DNA from: Dioscorea cayenensis subsp. rotundata
Lineage: Eukaryota > Streptophyta > Magnoliopsida > Dioscoreales > Dioscoreaceae
Direction: 5' to 3'
NCBI RefSeq assembly: GCF_009730915.1
Contig: NC_052475.1
Coordinates: 22,068,285 to 22,132,284, forward strand
Length of the DNA: 64,000 nucleotides
This document shows, one piece after another, positions 46,601 to 59,599 of this stretch (the stretch's first letter is position 1; every line of letters begins with the position of its first letter). Under the pieces are notes generated by a model. That model was not told the DNA's origin. It ran no database searches and worked only from the letters and a program-made list of their open reading frames with translations. The position numbers were made by a program, and so were the translations under genes.

Positions 46601-48020
46601 GTGTGACCTTGAATAAGTTATGCAGCCATATGATTGCAGTTGCAATTTGTACCACACTTTGAATAGCAGAACAAACAGCTTATGGAGATTATGAAAAATG
46701 ATAACAATGCTCAATGGTTATTTTAGTGTTAAAAAGAAGAGTTTAATAAAAGGTTTTTAAAAAATCAATTTTTTTTTTGCTATCTGCTTTATGGTCTCAA
46801 CTTTCCTAGAGTGACCATCTTTCTCTTAATATAATCTTTTTCTTAAAGGCAACCTTTTTAATCCAATCATCATGACACGTTTTTGGGTTATGTTTGTGAA
46901 AATCGATCATCTGAAATCCGTTATTATTTTGGAGTAACTTTTCAATTCATTAAATTCTGACTTCCATGCATTTCTTCTGCTTCAAACTCATGACAAATAC
47001 TTTATGTTATTGGAAGCTATTTATTTAGTATGATCTGAACAAGTTAGATAAATTTGACAGTCAGTCTAAATGCCATTGTTTCTTGTGGTAACTTATGATT
47101 TGTCTTATAACAGCAACTTTTATCAAAGACCTAATGTGATGATTTTTTTTTCAGTATGATCTTAATAAGTTTTGCCCATTTAACTCTGTTCTGATTGATC
47201 ATGGCGACCCATCAATAAACACAGGTAGCAGTTTTACCCATATCTTCACCAAGTTCAGTTAAATTATAGATACTCAGAAAGCCCTTTTCTCCTTTAGTTA
47301 TAACAATTTACATCCTTGATGTTGCTGAACAGTAAACTCTTTTTTTTTTTCTTTGGGGGGTGCAGTGTTAACAGCCCCATCTGACAAACCAGGTGTTGCT
47401 TTGCTTGATTTTGTGATATTCCCACCTCGATGGCTGGTTGCTGAGCATACATTTCGCCCTCCTTATTATCACCGCAATTGCATGAGCGAGTTTATGGGCT
47501 TAATTTTTGGTCAATATGAGGTATTAAATATATAAATAAAATTCTAAAAATCACACACAAGACTTTTTTCTCGTTATACCCTCATGCCATGGTGCATATT
47601 TCTTCAGTGAATCAAGTTTTAACATCCAATATTGCAGGCCAAAGCTGATGGATTTCTCCCTGGAGGCGCAAGCCTTCATAGCTGCATGACACCACATGGG
47701 CCTGACACCAAAACATACGAGGTAAAAATTGCTTAAAAATGTGGGAAAAAAATAAAAAACACAAGCAATGTAATTTTGCTGACCCATGCTAGCGATAACA
47801 GGCTACAATTGCACAAGGTGACGATGCTGGTCCATCTAGGCTAAGAGCCACAATGGCCTTCATGTTTGAGTCGTCATTGATTCCTCGTGTCTGTCAATGG
47901 TCTTTGGAATCTCCTCACTTGGATCCTGATTACTATCAGTGTTGGATTGGATTGAGGTCTCATTTTTCATACAATGAGACAGATGAGGTGATAGATGGAA
48001 TCCGCAATGTTAGTGTTTAA
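43663..48020 (+). CDS. HGO: Homogentisate 1,2-dioxygenase
   Basis: Non-haem Fe(II) dioxygenase that opens the ring of homogentisate to maleylacetoacetate in tyrosine breakdown; in plants it competes with tocopherol and plastoquinone synthesis for this substrate. Nine coding exons: 43663-43883, 43974-44204, 44427-44503, 45724-45891, 45993-46168, 47155-47224, 47366-47520, 47638-47721, 47802-48020. All are GT/AG with closed phases, giving 466 residues (family about 440-460). The N-terminal [14 protein letters not shown] block and the C-terminal cupin are present. By alignment to the human enzyme, the iron ligands are His350, Glu356 (in [12 protein letters not shown]) and His386 (in CMTPHGPD), with catalytic His307 in DHGDPS; all are present. 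The exon 4 acceptor at 45723 was chosen over a nearby AG because it restores EGRLWI. Confidence 0.95.
44504..45723 (+). other. HGO intron 3
   Basis: The largest HGO intron, 1.2 kb, AT-rich. No insertion or extra exon recognised. Confidence 0.6.
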
Positions 48021-50371
48021 CTAATTTATTTTAGCTTAAGAAGTTCATCAACCATCCAGATGTATATAATATAGTTCAGATCTATCAGCAAAATAAATGT
48101 TTGAAAAAGTTGGAAGTTGGAACTACTTGCTGTGCATGAATAAAGTGTAGCATGGTGGCAGACTTACATTGTGTTCTTATATTATGCAGAGGATGCTAGC
48201 ACTATGCAGGTGTTGTTTAGGGTTTGCAAATATGAGCAGCTCTGGTTGCTTATTGTATTTTTTACAAAGTGAAACCTGTGTGATTGGCGCAGCATATGCA
48301 TTTTGTATGTTATGCTTTGATGCTAATCTTTAACAGAAGTTTCACATATTGAGATTTAAGTGATACTTTATATCTTTTCACATGTTCAGTCTTGATTGGT
48401 CTGTTTAGTACCATTATGCTTTTCCTTGTGTTGCAACTAGTCTTTCTTTTCAATATTTCCGAACTGCTTTTTTGTTGATGTGATAACAACAGCGTGATCA
48501 ACAATTTTTTTTTTATTAAAATAGTTTTAATAAATAAAAAGATTCAAATAATTTGTGCTTCATGTATAAAGAAATACTTTTAACCAAACTTAAGTAGAGT
48601 AAATTTAATGTTTTTTTTTTTTCAAGTTGTTGGTGTGGTACTCAAATAGGATATGGTTTAAATTTATAATTTTAAATTATTTACCTTTTTGTTTTTTAAC
48701 AAAAATATACTTTTCATTAATAATTAGCATTATGCTGTTTAAATCATTTTTATTTAAATATTTAGGTTTTATTGTAACCATGTAACAAAGGCTCATTATA
48801 AGAGAATTAGGTTTTTAAATTCGGCTAATATCTTTATAGTCCTTATTGGTGATGATGTGTTATCCTGTGCTAGAAGTGCAAGTTATATCACCATTTATTT
48901 TAGTACTAATTGCTGTTCCTACAAGCAAACCAATTGAAAATCAAATTTCTTCATTTTGTTACTTGTCATAATAGTAATATAGATATAATGGATATGGACC
49001 ATATTAAGTAATTATAAAGTACAATGACTTTATAATATACATTACAAAGGCTAAATGTGACTTTAATTTCTCACATATAACTAAAATCTATGATATTTAA
49101 AATGAGAGGAAAACACACAGAAGAGCATAGCTATTATTTGTGTGTAAATGTTAAATTGTGGGTTAATGTTAACTAGAAGTTAAAATATTAGACTTTTGGT
49201 ATAGTGAAATTACTTTGTTACCATTAATTCACTCTCATATTTGTTTTTCTCTTTTTGTTCTAATTTCTCAAACATATAATGCATGCATTCTTATTTGTTA
49301 TATATATATATATCAATGATATATTTGGATAAATCACATGTTTGGACTTTTTAAGTTTTAACTTAGAGTAAAATAAAATACCAATTCTCATATTGTAGAG
49401 GTTTACATACTACTAACTTATTTATATACACATCAAAAAAACTATATAAAATTACAAAAAAGTAGATTGATTGATTTTTTTTTTAATAAAAAGTAGACTG
49501 ATCTTTTACATAAAAACAAACTAGTGTGTTTTTCTTTATTTAAAAGAATATTTATTGATATGTTAATACCCATTATGTTAGATATTTAAGTTCTTGTAGT
49601 AAACTTATGAAAATAAATTTAAAAAATATAACAAGTGGGAGTAAAAGTCCATAATTGACATCTAAACTAACATTTATAAGATTCTATAATTAATAAGTAG
49701 ACATTACTCAAAATTTTCATTTTATCTCTTCTTAAAAATATCATGTTCATCATTTTCTTTCATTTTATCTCAACATATTTGTGATGTTTAGGAAATAAAA
49801 TAAATATATTTTTATTGATCTAAATTTAAAACAACAGTCAATATATATGTGGAATTTAATGACCAGGTGATAATATTTGTACAGTTAAAGAGTAAAAATA
49901 ACCCTCTTTTTTTTAAGAAAAAAAAACATTTGGATATAATTGAAGACCAATTGTGAACTTTAATTTACTAGATAATGAAAATATACAAGATCCATGAAAA
50001 ATACAAAAGGTTTACTTCCAACCCAATTATATCCATGACAACACCTTCAGATAATTAAATCATCAGTTATCATTCCCATTCATATAAAATTAAACTCTCC
50101 ATTCATTTTCATCCTCATCAAAGTGTACTAAATGACAAAACAAAACATAGCCAAAACCTTAATTTTTACCAATTGAATCCTTTACATTTCAATTTATTGT
50201 AAGGTATTTATTTCTAAGATACACATTAGTACATTACAATAAATCAGACACTTTCAAACATAATTTTATAAAAAAATAAAAATAAAATCTATTACGTTAG
50301 AGCCCAGTAAAAACAAAAGCCAAAGAACAGAATATATATATATAATTATAAGGTAATTAGTTTTTACCCAA
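48021..50371. other. AT-rich spacer between HGO and the LBD gene
   Basis: Over 2 kb of very AT-rich DNA. The first few hundred bases probably include the HGO 3' untranslated region, and the right end that of the convergent LBD gene. No element with readable ends, RNA gene or coding seen. Confidence 0.55.
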
Positions 50372-51064
50372 TTATGTGCCTTGATTACTACCTTGCTGAT
50401 GAGAATAATTACTGTGACCTTGGCCATCAACATACTGATGATGATGCATATTATAACCTCCTCTTCCATTACTTCCATTAATAAAACTTCTCCCAGTGCT
50501 CACTGGACACTGTAAAGCTTGTGTTTGACTTTGACCTGAACTCCTCCCATAGCAATGCAGTTGATAATTCACAGCAGTATTATTATCCAAACACATTGGA
50601 ACTAAGCTTACATTATTCTCATGAAAATTATGATGCTGTTGTAAGTGCTGCTGCTGCTGCTGCTGTTGTTGTTGTTGTTGTTGATGATGATGATGATTAA
50701 TGTTATTGTTTTGAACTGAATTATTCTGTGTAAAATAACAACTAAATTGAGCACTATTTATGAACTCCTCAAGCTTTTTCTTTTTTTCATAAACTTTTTG
50801 GTACTGTCCATAAGCCCCAAGCACTGAATCCACCATCCTGCACTCAGCTTCCCAAATCAAAGCTTCGACGGTCCGGTGCCGATCTTCCGGGTTACTGATT
50901 TCTTTTATCATCTTTGTGATGTTACTGACTCCAAAAACCTTCTGCACTGCATTGAATTGCTTGGCTTTTTCTGCAGGAAAGTATGGTGCAAGTGTGCAAT
51001 CCTTTGAGCATCTTTTTCTCTGGTGCTTGCATGAAGCACATGCAGTTCCTCCGTTTTTCTGCAT
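50372..51064 (-). CDS. LOB-domain (LBD/ASL) transcription factor
   Basis: Plant-specific DNA-binding regulator of the LATERAL ORGAN BOUNDARIES family. A single open frame of 230 residues on the minus strand starts at ATG 51064. The LOB domain spans about residues 7-110: the zinc-finger-like C-block has Cys9, Cys12, Cys19 and Cys23 (CX2CX6CX3C, CASCKHQRKRCSKDC), followed by a GAS-like block (FGVSNITKMIKEI, then DRHRTVEALIWEAECRMVDS) and a charged tail (YGQYQKVYEKKKKLEEFI). Beyond it lies a low-complexity part with Asn, His and Gln runs (HHHH then 12 Gln, residues 125-150) and a Gly/His/Ser-rich end. The C-block points to class I; I cannot assign the orthologue. An intron in the 5' leader is possible. 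Confidence 0.9.
   Translation of the reverse strand: MQKNGGTACASCKHQRKRCSKDCTLAPYFPAEKAKQFNAVQKVFGVSNITKMIKEISNPEDRHRTVEALIWEAECRMVDSVLGAYGQYQKVYEKKKKLEEFINSAQFSCYFTQNNSVQNNNINHHHHQQQQQQQQQQQQHLQQHHNFHENNVSLVPMCLDNNTAVNYQLHCYGRSSGQSQTQALQCPVSTGRSFINGSNGRGGYNMHHHQYVDGQGHSNYSHQQGSNQGT
50648..50692. repeat. CAG/CAA-type triplet run in the LBD gene
   Basis: Plus strand: CTG units followed by GTT units, then GAT units. On the coding strand they give four His and twelve Gln codons. Mixed CAA and CAG codons should limit slippage compared with a pure run. Confidence 0.85.
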
Positions 51065-52178
51065 TGTAATCTAAATTTAACTGCAGTAATTAGTAATTAG
51101 TAAAAAGAATTGAAGAGAGGAAAAAGAATTAAGGGAGTGTAATATATATTAATTAGAAGAACAAAGTTGAAATGAAGGATTGGAATTAAGTACCTGGGAT
51201 TAGTGTTTAGTATTTGAATGTAATTATATTGGTTAGAAAAAGAACACAAAAAGATGGCCAGGGGGGAAAGAACTGGTGAAGATTTAGGGTTTTTTTAGGT
51301 AACTCACAGGAAGAGATTGATCAAAGAACTCTACTGATAATGAGTTGAAAATTGATATAAATAGATATATAATAATCTAGTTTTAAAGAATATATATATG
51401 TATATATTTATATGCAAAGTTAATCCTAATTTTTTTTTGGGGGTAGGATAAAAGTTATATTTGAATAGTTTAATTTACAACTTAAATTTTTCACCTGATT
51501 TTTTTATTTATATAATCTTTTTGATGAAAGAAAAGAGTATCATTTATTTTCACAGATTACAAAACTCATTGGTTTTCTTGGATTGATTGATTTATTTATT
51601 TAATGAAAGGCTCCTCTTAAATTTACAATGCATGGGAGTATATGTGTGTATTTAGATTGATCTTTGAGGTTTGGAATTTTGTAATTAAGTATATCTAAAA
51701 TTAAAAAAAAATCACTTTAAGGGTTAAATTTACATGTATATTAGTAGGATGAAAATCCCATTATCTTTTTACCTAATAGTTTTAATTTTGCAATGATTTA
51801 ATAAGATATGATCATATTATTGATAAAATTGCTTATATGCTCCATGAAATTTTTTATTTACTGATATATTTTTATAAAATTATACTATCTTCTTATATGA
51901 AGACTTTCACATGTTCATATGTGTTAATGATTAAATTTTAATTAATTAAGTTATATACAAATAGATAATAATAATTTTAAAATATATAAGAAAATGCATG
52001 GATTGAATAGCCATCATCAACATTACAAGAAGAATTCGTCTGGCAATGGGATAGACTTAGGGTATAGTCAAATTTTTAGTTAGTTACAGAGGCAATAAAA
52101 TATCATAACAAATGCACCACTATACGTGTTTGTAATTTGACAATTCTTTTATGGGACAACGTTTATCACCTTTATTAA

Positions 52179-52224
<46 letters not shown>

Positions 52225-52601
52225 TAAACTCCATCTCTAAATTCCGCAATGAAGTGAAAATTTCCATTTCAACTTTATTTCTGAAATGAATAAGCAATAG
52301 ATTTAATTAATTCACAAATAAAAATTTTACTTTTGTAAGCTGGAATTTTCTCTAATTATAAGTAGACAAGCTTGATTCAAACAAGAGTTGTAAGATTGAG
52401 AGAACAAAGTTAATTAATCATTCATTCAATATTAAAAGGATTTGAACATATAGTAATATATAGTACTCCAAAAGCAAACAAAATGGTTCAAAATAGATGA
52501 AGTTATATAGCTAATTAATACAACTTAATGAAATATTTGTAAAATGTTTACTAGTGCTCATATTACTAATTCTTAGAGCATAATCAATACTTTTAGTGCC
52601 T
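51065..52601. other. Spacer between LBD and ROP genes
   Basis: The left part is the LBD upstream region; the right part is the 3' region of the ROP gene. AT-rich, with an (AAT)n microsatellite at 52178-52221. No gene or bounded element recognised. Confidence 0.55.
52178..52221. repeat. (AAT)n microsatellite
   Basis: About fourteen AAT/TAA units between the LBD and ROP genes. Confidence 0.9.
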
Positions 52602-54825
<2,224 letters not shown>

Positions 54826-54833
54826 GTATGAGT

Positions 54834-56069
54834 CAGTGGCAAAACCATAAGCAAAATAAAGGGGGTGCTCATATAAAATATTATAATTTTTTTTAAGTTT
54901 TTTCAATTTTAAAAAATATAATTAGATTAGTTTTTCAATGCCAATCTAATTGTCAAAAACAATACATTTATAATTTTTATGAAAGACAAAAATAAAAAAA
55001 TTATAAGGGGCAAAAACAATAATTTTTCATAAATATTTTTATAAAAATATATATTTATATAAATATTTTATAAAAATATATATTTATATAAATATTTTTT
55101 AAATATATATATATAATATCCTAACTAATAAAAATCACGAGTTGAACCAATAAATGTTTGTAATTTTTTTCTAATTTTTATTCTATATAAACTAATTTGT
55201 AATAAATGAAGGCTAAACAATAATTTTTTAAAAAAAATTCTTTTATATTATATCAACCAATTTATAAAATATTTAAATAATAAATATTAATTTGGTTCCA
55301 AACACTATTTTTTTAAATTATGGGTATTACTTTGTAAAAAAATTAATATTTTTTGAAAAATAAAAATAAAGATCCAATGAATTATTAATAGGGAAATTTA
55401 TTTTTTAGTTCCTGAAAGTTTCAAAACATCCTGCATGTAACCTCCGACATTTGAATTTCGCTAGATGATCCCTCCTTTTTGCGATACTTATTTTTTTCAA
55501 TTCGACAGGTGTACTTTTTCAATTAATGCAACTTACTCGTTAGTTTATTCTATTTCACAACATGTACTTTCCCGCTTAAAATTATTAGTTTCGCTTAAAA
55601 AATTTGGTGTTTTTACTTAACTACATAAGTTTTCATTTAACATATAACACATTTCATGTTTAAAATTTGACTTTTCCGCTTAAAATTATGGGTTTCTGCT
55701 TAAAATTTGGTATTTTCGCTTAAAAACTGAGAGTCAGCCCAGTTAATATCTATTACCTTTATGTCAACGTCAATCACCTTATGTCAGAAAGGTCTGAAAA
55801 ATAACCTGTCAAAAAAAGGAAGGATTTTTTGGGAATACTCAAAGTCATGGGGTTTTTTGGTGAATACCTGAACTTTGGAGGGATTTTTTGTTCATTTCCA
55901 ATTATTAATATATATATATAGAGAGAGAGAGTGAGTGAGTGACTGAGAAGAGAGGGGGTGCTTCCAAATTCTGACTCCCTCCAATATATATATATATATA
56001 TATATAGTATTGGTTGGTTGGGGCTAAGGGGGTGTTCAAGCACCCCCTTGGCCCCCCTCCATCCGTCTG
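54834..56069. mobile_element. hAT-type non-autonomous element
   Basis: The flanks carry a perfect 8-bp duplication GTATGAGT (54826-54833 and 56070-56077), typical of hAT elements. The element starts CAGTGGCAAAACC and ends in CCGTCTG, reversed CAGACGG, so the terminal repeats are short and worn beyond CAG. Next to each end is a G-run motif (AAAGGGGGTGCT on the left, AAGGGGGTGTTCAAGCACCC on the right), as in the widespread CAGTGGCGGA-type plant families. 1,236 bp, AT-rich, no transposase. The interior holds (TA)n and (GA)n runs and, at about 55390-55900, may itself contain another insertion. Confidence 0.72.
55391..55900. repeat. Possible nested inverted-repeat element
   Basis: The left edge (GGGAAATTTATTTTTTAGTT, then CCTGAAAG) and the reversed right edge (GGAAATGAACAAAAAATCCC) resemble each other loosely and recall Mutator-like families starting GGGAAATT. 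The inside repeats GCTTAAAATT and TTTCGCTTAAAA phrases. No target duplication was found, so this is tentative. Confidence 0.3.
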
Positions 56070-56077
56070 GTATGAGT

Positions 56078-57050
56078 GATACATTGGTAATAATTATTTG
56101 TAAAAGCTCTAGGACAATTTAACAATAAAAAAAAAAAAATAATCATTCATCTCAGTTTGAACGGTTACAATTGAATAACAATCAAAATTGACGTTTATGA
56201 TACTTAACTATATTTATCGAGCGGTCTTCACTTTAAAATTGACAAGTAATTTAATTTTGAATTATAATATTTTACATTTTATTGCATGAATAGTAGTCCA
56301 AACCATGTTTGAAAAGTAAAAGGCATTTAATTCGGATTATAAGCTGTTTCATTTCAAGGGTCTTTTTGAAGAGTAAAAATGGGGAAAATTCGAATCTCGT
56401 TTAGAGAGATTAATTCCGTGAGAGTTTGAACTCCTCACATGAACTCTAATAAATTAAAATAAAGACGTGTGAGACATTAACTCTACCCAATTAGCAATAT
56501 AATTTAATCACATCACTTTCAGGTACAAATCAACAGCAGAGAAGATGCATGCTGACCAATGGTAAAATTTAAAAATTTTCAAAGCCAGCATCAGTAAATA
56601 TATTTCTCCACTCATGCATGGTCCTCACGTTCTCTTCCAGTATCTCTAGTCAGCGTAAAGAGATCAAAGAACAACTGTGTTTGTAATATTTCCAATTAAG
56701 TTATCGATCTACTGACAAATCAAACACAATTAATGTGTTAATTATGATAATCTTGCCACCCGACCTCTTCTTTTGAAGCAATTTTTTCTTTGCATACTTT
56801 CAGAATTTGAACACATTCTTCATCACTACAATCATGGAGAACATTCTGTCAAAGATAATTACATTAGAATAAAAAAAAATAGATTATGACAAATTATTAA
56901 TCCACAAAATTTTGTCATCACAACCAAATACTCTTAATTTACCAGTTTATAAATATAACACCGGTACCTCTCTTTAAGTTTTGTACATTTTATAACCGTT
57001 CTCCTCAAAACATAATTTTTTTTCATATTCACTTTATATTAATTCTCAAG
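56078..57050. other. Unassigned AT-rich DNA
   Basis: No gene, RNA or bounded element recognised between the two hAT-type elements and before the LINE tail. Confidence 0.5.
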
Positions 57051-57055
57051 TTTCA

Positions 57056-57310
57056 CCAAATTTTTTTTAAAAAAAATAAATAAATCACAAATGCATTAAT
57101 AAAAAGAACAAGTACAAGGAGGACTCCACTAGAAGTGAAAACAAAAGACACAAACAAAAGGAGACAAAGAAACACCACATGAGACAAAAGGGGACACTCA
57201 GAGATATTAGAAGGAGAGAGACTCCTCCAAGACACAGAAACACTATCGAGTAGGCACATAAGACAATGCAATACGTGTTTTCTTCTCCGGTGAAGCATTG
57301 GTGGCTCCGG
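57056..57310 (-). mobile_element. LINE 3' tail (severely 5'-truncated)
   Basis: On the minus strand this resembles the 3' untranslated end of plant LINEs: T/C-rich text with TTTTGTCTC and TTCTTTTTATTAATGC, then a terminal A-rich run at 57061-57080. No coding domain remains. The family assignment rests on this general pattern only. Confidence 0.45.
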
Positions 57311-57341
57311 CAAGCTCACCGAGGGATATATATCTTGTCAC

Positions 57342-57913
57342 TAGGGCAGAGCATCGGTCGGTTCGGTTACCGAACCGAACCGAATTATCGGTTAACCGAA
57401 CCAAATTTCGTTAAAAAATGAGAACCGAACCGAACCGAATAAGAGGAAAAACCGAAATTAACCAAACCAAAATTTTTCGGTTCGGTTCGGTTATTAACCG
57501 AAATTTGTTATTTAACCGAAATTTTATAAAAATGTTTTTAAATTAATTTTTCGATTTGGTCAACTACTTTTGGTTTGAAATATTTTTCAGTCTTGCTCCA
57601 AATTCTGGTATGAATATTATACTCATTCACACTCTCATATTTCTAATAATGGCAATGGGTTTATAAATTAATAATATTAATATATAACTTATGCAACATA
57701 TATATATATATATATTTTAATGTATATAATTTATTCGGTTCGGTTTCGGTTACACCGAATTATTTTACAACAAAACCGAACCGAACCGAATACCAAATTA
57801 TTAATAAAACTATTACCAAACCAAACCAAAAAAAATTCGGTAACCGAACCAAATTTCTTATTCGGTTCGGTTCGGGTTTGGTATTCGGTTTTTCCGAATA
57901 ATGCTCACCCCTA
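57342..57913. mobile_element. hAT-type MITE built of GGTTCGG inverted repeats
   Basis: The left end opens TAGGGCAGAGCAT and the right end, reversed, opens TAGGGGTGAGCAT, agreeing at 11 of 13 positions. The flanks carry a perfect 8-bp duplication CTTGTCAC (57334-57341 and 57914-57921). Both arms are filled with GGTTCGGTT / AACCGAACC repeats in opposite orientation, so the 572-bp element could fold into a long hairpin around an AT-rich loop with a TA run near 57700-57716. No transposase. Open frames inside come from the repeats. Confidence 0.87.
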
Positions 57914-57921
57914 CTTGTCAC

Positions 57922-58315
57922 CATGCTTTTGTTGCCTAATTTAATTTGTACCTCACGGTTGAAGGACATAAGCTTTGCAATGCTCAGTGTGCATCTAAGA
58001 ATGCATGCATGAGGTTGCAGCTGCTCCATGTATTTTATTAGTTGATTGTTAATGCAAAATTTGATTCAATGTATGTGTATAAATGTGTGTATATATATAT
58101 ATATGCGTGTATATTTGGTATAATGAAAGGAATTATTTTATGGCTTTTTTGATGGTGGATAAACAAGTCTGAACAATTTAAGTTGGACAAGAACCTCAAA
58201 TTCAGAGTTAAGTGCATGCATGTGGAAATCTAGGGACTTCCTCGTCGATGATGGGTTGTCTTTGTGGGTATATATATGCGCCATCTCTTTGTAGATTTAA
58301 AATCTATGAACGCTT
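57922..58315. other. Spacer between MITE and Copia element
   Basis: AT-rich DNA with a short TA run near 58090-58104. Nothing recognised. Confidence 0.5.
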
Positions 58316-58733
58316 TGTTGAAGTCTAGTATTGATCAGAGGGACCCGGTGACACTAGGCTGCTGTGAGAACCTGGAGAATTGGGAGTCTTTTGCTAGTGG
58401 ACCTGGATTGTGAAGTCAGAGGATGTGCAGATCAAGCTTTTGTCTGTCTGCATATGTTTTTATGTGAATGTTTTGTAGTACTTTATTATGCTTTTACTCG
58501 TTAATTTGATGTAAGTTTGTATTAAGTGTATGGTTGTTCTCGGGCGTAATAATTGTGCTCGCTCTCATCGCATGCACAATGATGTTTGTATAATTGCCCA
58601 GCTTTATCAATGAATGGATGGGTGAGTTTTTGCATTTGCTTTTCTATCTCTTCCTTTCATACACGAATCAAGTTGTTAAGTTGAGTGTCTGAGTGTTTGT
58701 TCTTTGAATTACAAGTCTTGTTCTTGATCCTAT
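58316..58733 (+). repeat. 5' LTR of the second Copia
   Basis: Starts TGTTGAAGTCTAGTATTG. Long A/T-rich stretches are identical to the 3' LTR (for example the 24 bases after GGTTGTTCTC excepted), while the GC-rich first 150 bases and the region near 58545-58580 differ by many one- or two-base indels. The exact right edge is uncertain by about 20 bp. Confidence 0.82.
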
Positions 58734-58772
58734 CGGTGGTATCGTAGATAGCTTCTGAAAATTCTAAGTTAA

Positions 58773-59492
58773 GAATGTCTTCCTCTTCAACGAAAGGATT
58801 CGGATGTACTCGTATTTCAAAGGTGAAAAATTATAATCTCGGCATTAATGATGAAGACAATGTTCAGATCAAAAGACTTATGGAAGCTAGTAGAAAAAGG
58901 TTTCAGTGAAGAAGGAGATGCAACCAGAATTAATGACAGTCTTAAGAAGGATGCCAAGGCAATGTACTTGATTCAACGGGCTCTTGACTCCAGAATTCTG
59001 GTGAGGATTTCTGAAGCAAAGACAGCAAAGGAAGCTTGGGACATTTTAAAAACAGAATTTCAAGGAGACTCAGACAACTCCAACATTCAACTTCATGCAC
59101 TACAAAGGGAATTTGATGCAGTTAAAATGAAGCAAGGTGAGTGTATTCAAGACTTTGTAAGCAGAGTTTTGGATATTGTGTATCAAATTCGTGTGCTGAA
59201 GCAAGATCTCCCTCAAAAGGCAGTGGTTTCTAAAATACTCAGAAGTTTAACTCCTAGATTTTCACAAGCAATTCATTCAATCATTGAAGCTAAGGACCTG
59301 AACTCTATTACAGTCGAACAACTGAGTGGGTCACTGAAGAACCATGAAGCCATACTAAATCTAGAGGGTACACAACTCGAAGGAGAAAAGGCATTGCATG
59401 TTGGTCGTGGTTATGCGCATTTCGAAGGTCCCAACAGAGGTGGAAGAGGACGTGGCGTTCCTTTTCAAGAGGAAGGGACGAGGGCGCGGTAG
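58773..59492 (+). pseudogene. Copia gag (UBN2-type), mostly open
   Basis: Starts near ATG 58773 in the usual place after the primer-binding site, slips frame once near 58830, then runs open from 58848 for 214 codons: LWKLVEKGFSEEGDATRIND, LIQRALDSRILVRISEAKTA, KEAWDILKTEFQGDSDNSNI and ILRSLTPRFSQAIHSIIEAK. This is the UBN2-like capsid domain found in TNT1/Tork-type Copia elements. The RGGRGRG-rich tail leads to where the zinc knuckle should be, but frameshifts hide it; KFGHIKSQCW remains near 59606. Confidence 0.78.
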
Positions 59493-59599
59493 AAGCTTTG
59501 AAGTCGGAATCGTAGAAGTTTTGAAGCCGGGCCGAATAGAGCCAGTGACGAGGAGGAGAGTCGGCAAACACTAGCAAGAATGTGCAATGCTTTGTCTAG

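Noticed and set aside
57720..58029. Frames rich in Asn, Thr, Glu, Pro around 57720-58029
   Set aside because: They translate the AACCGAACC arrays of the hAT MITE.
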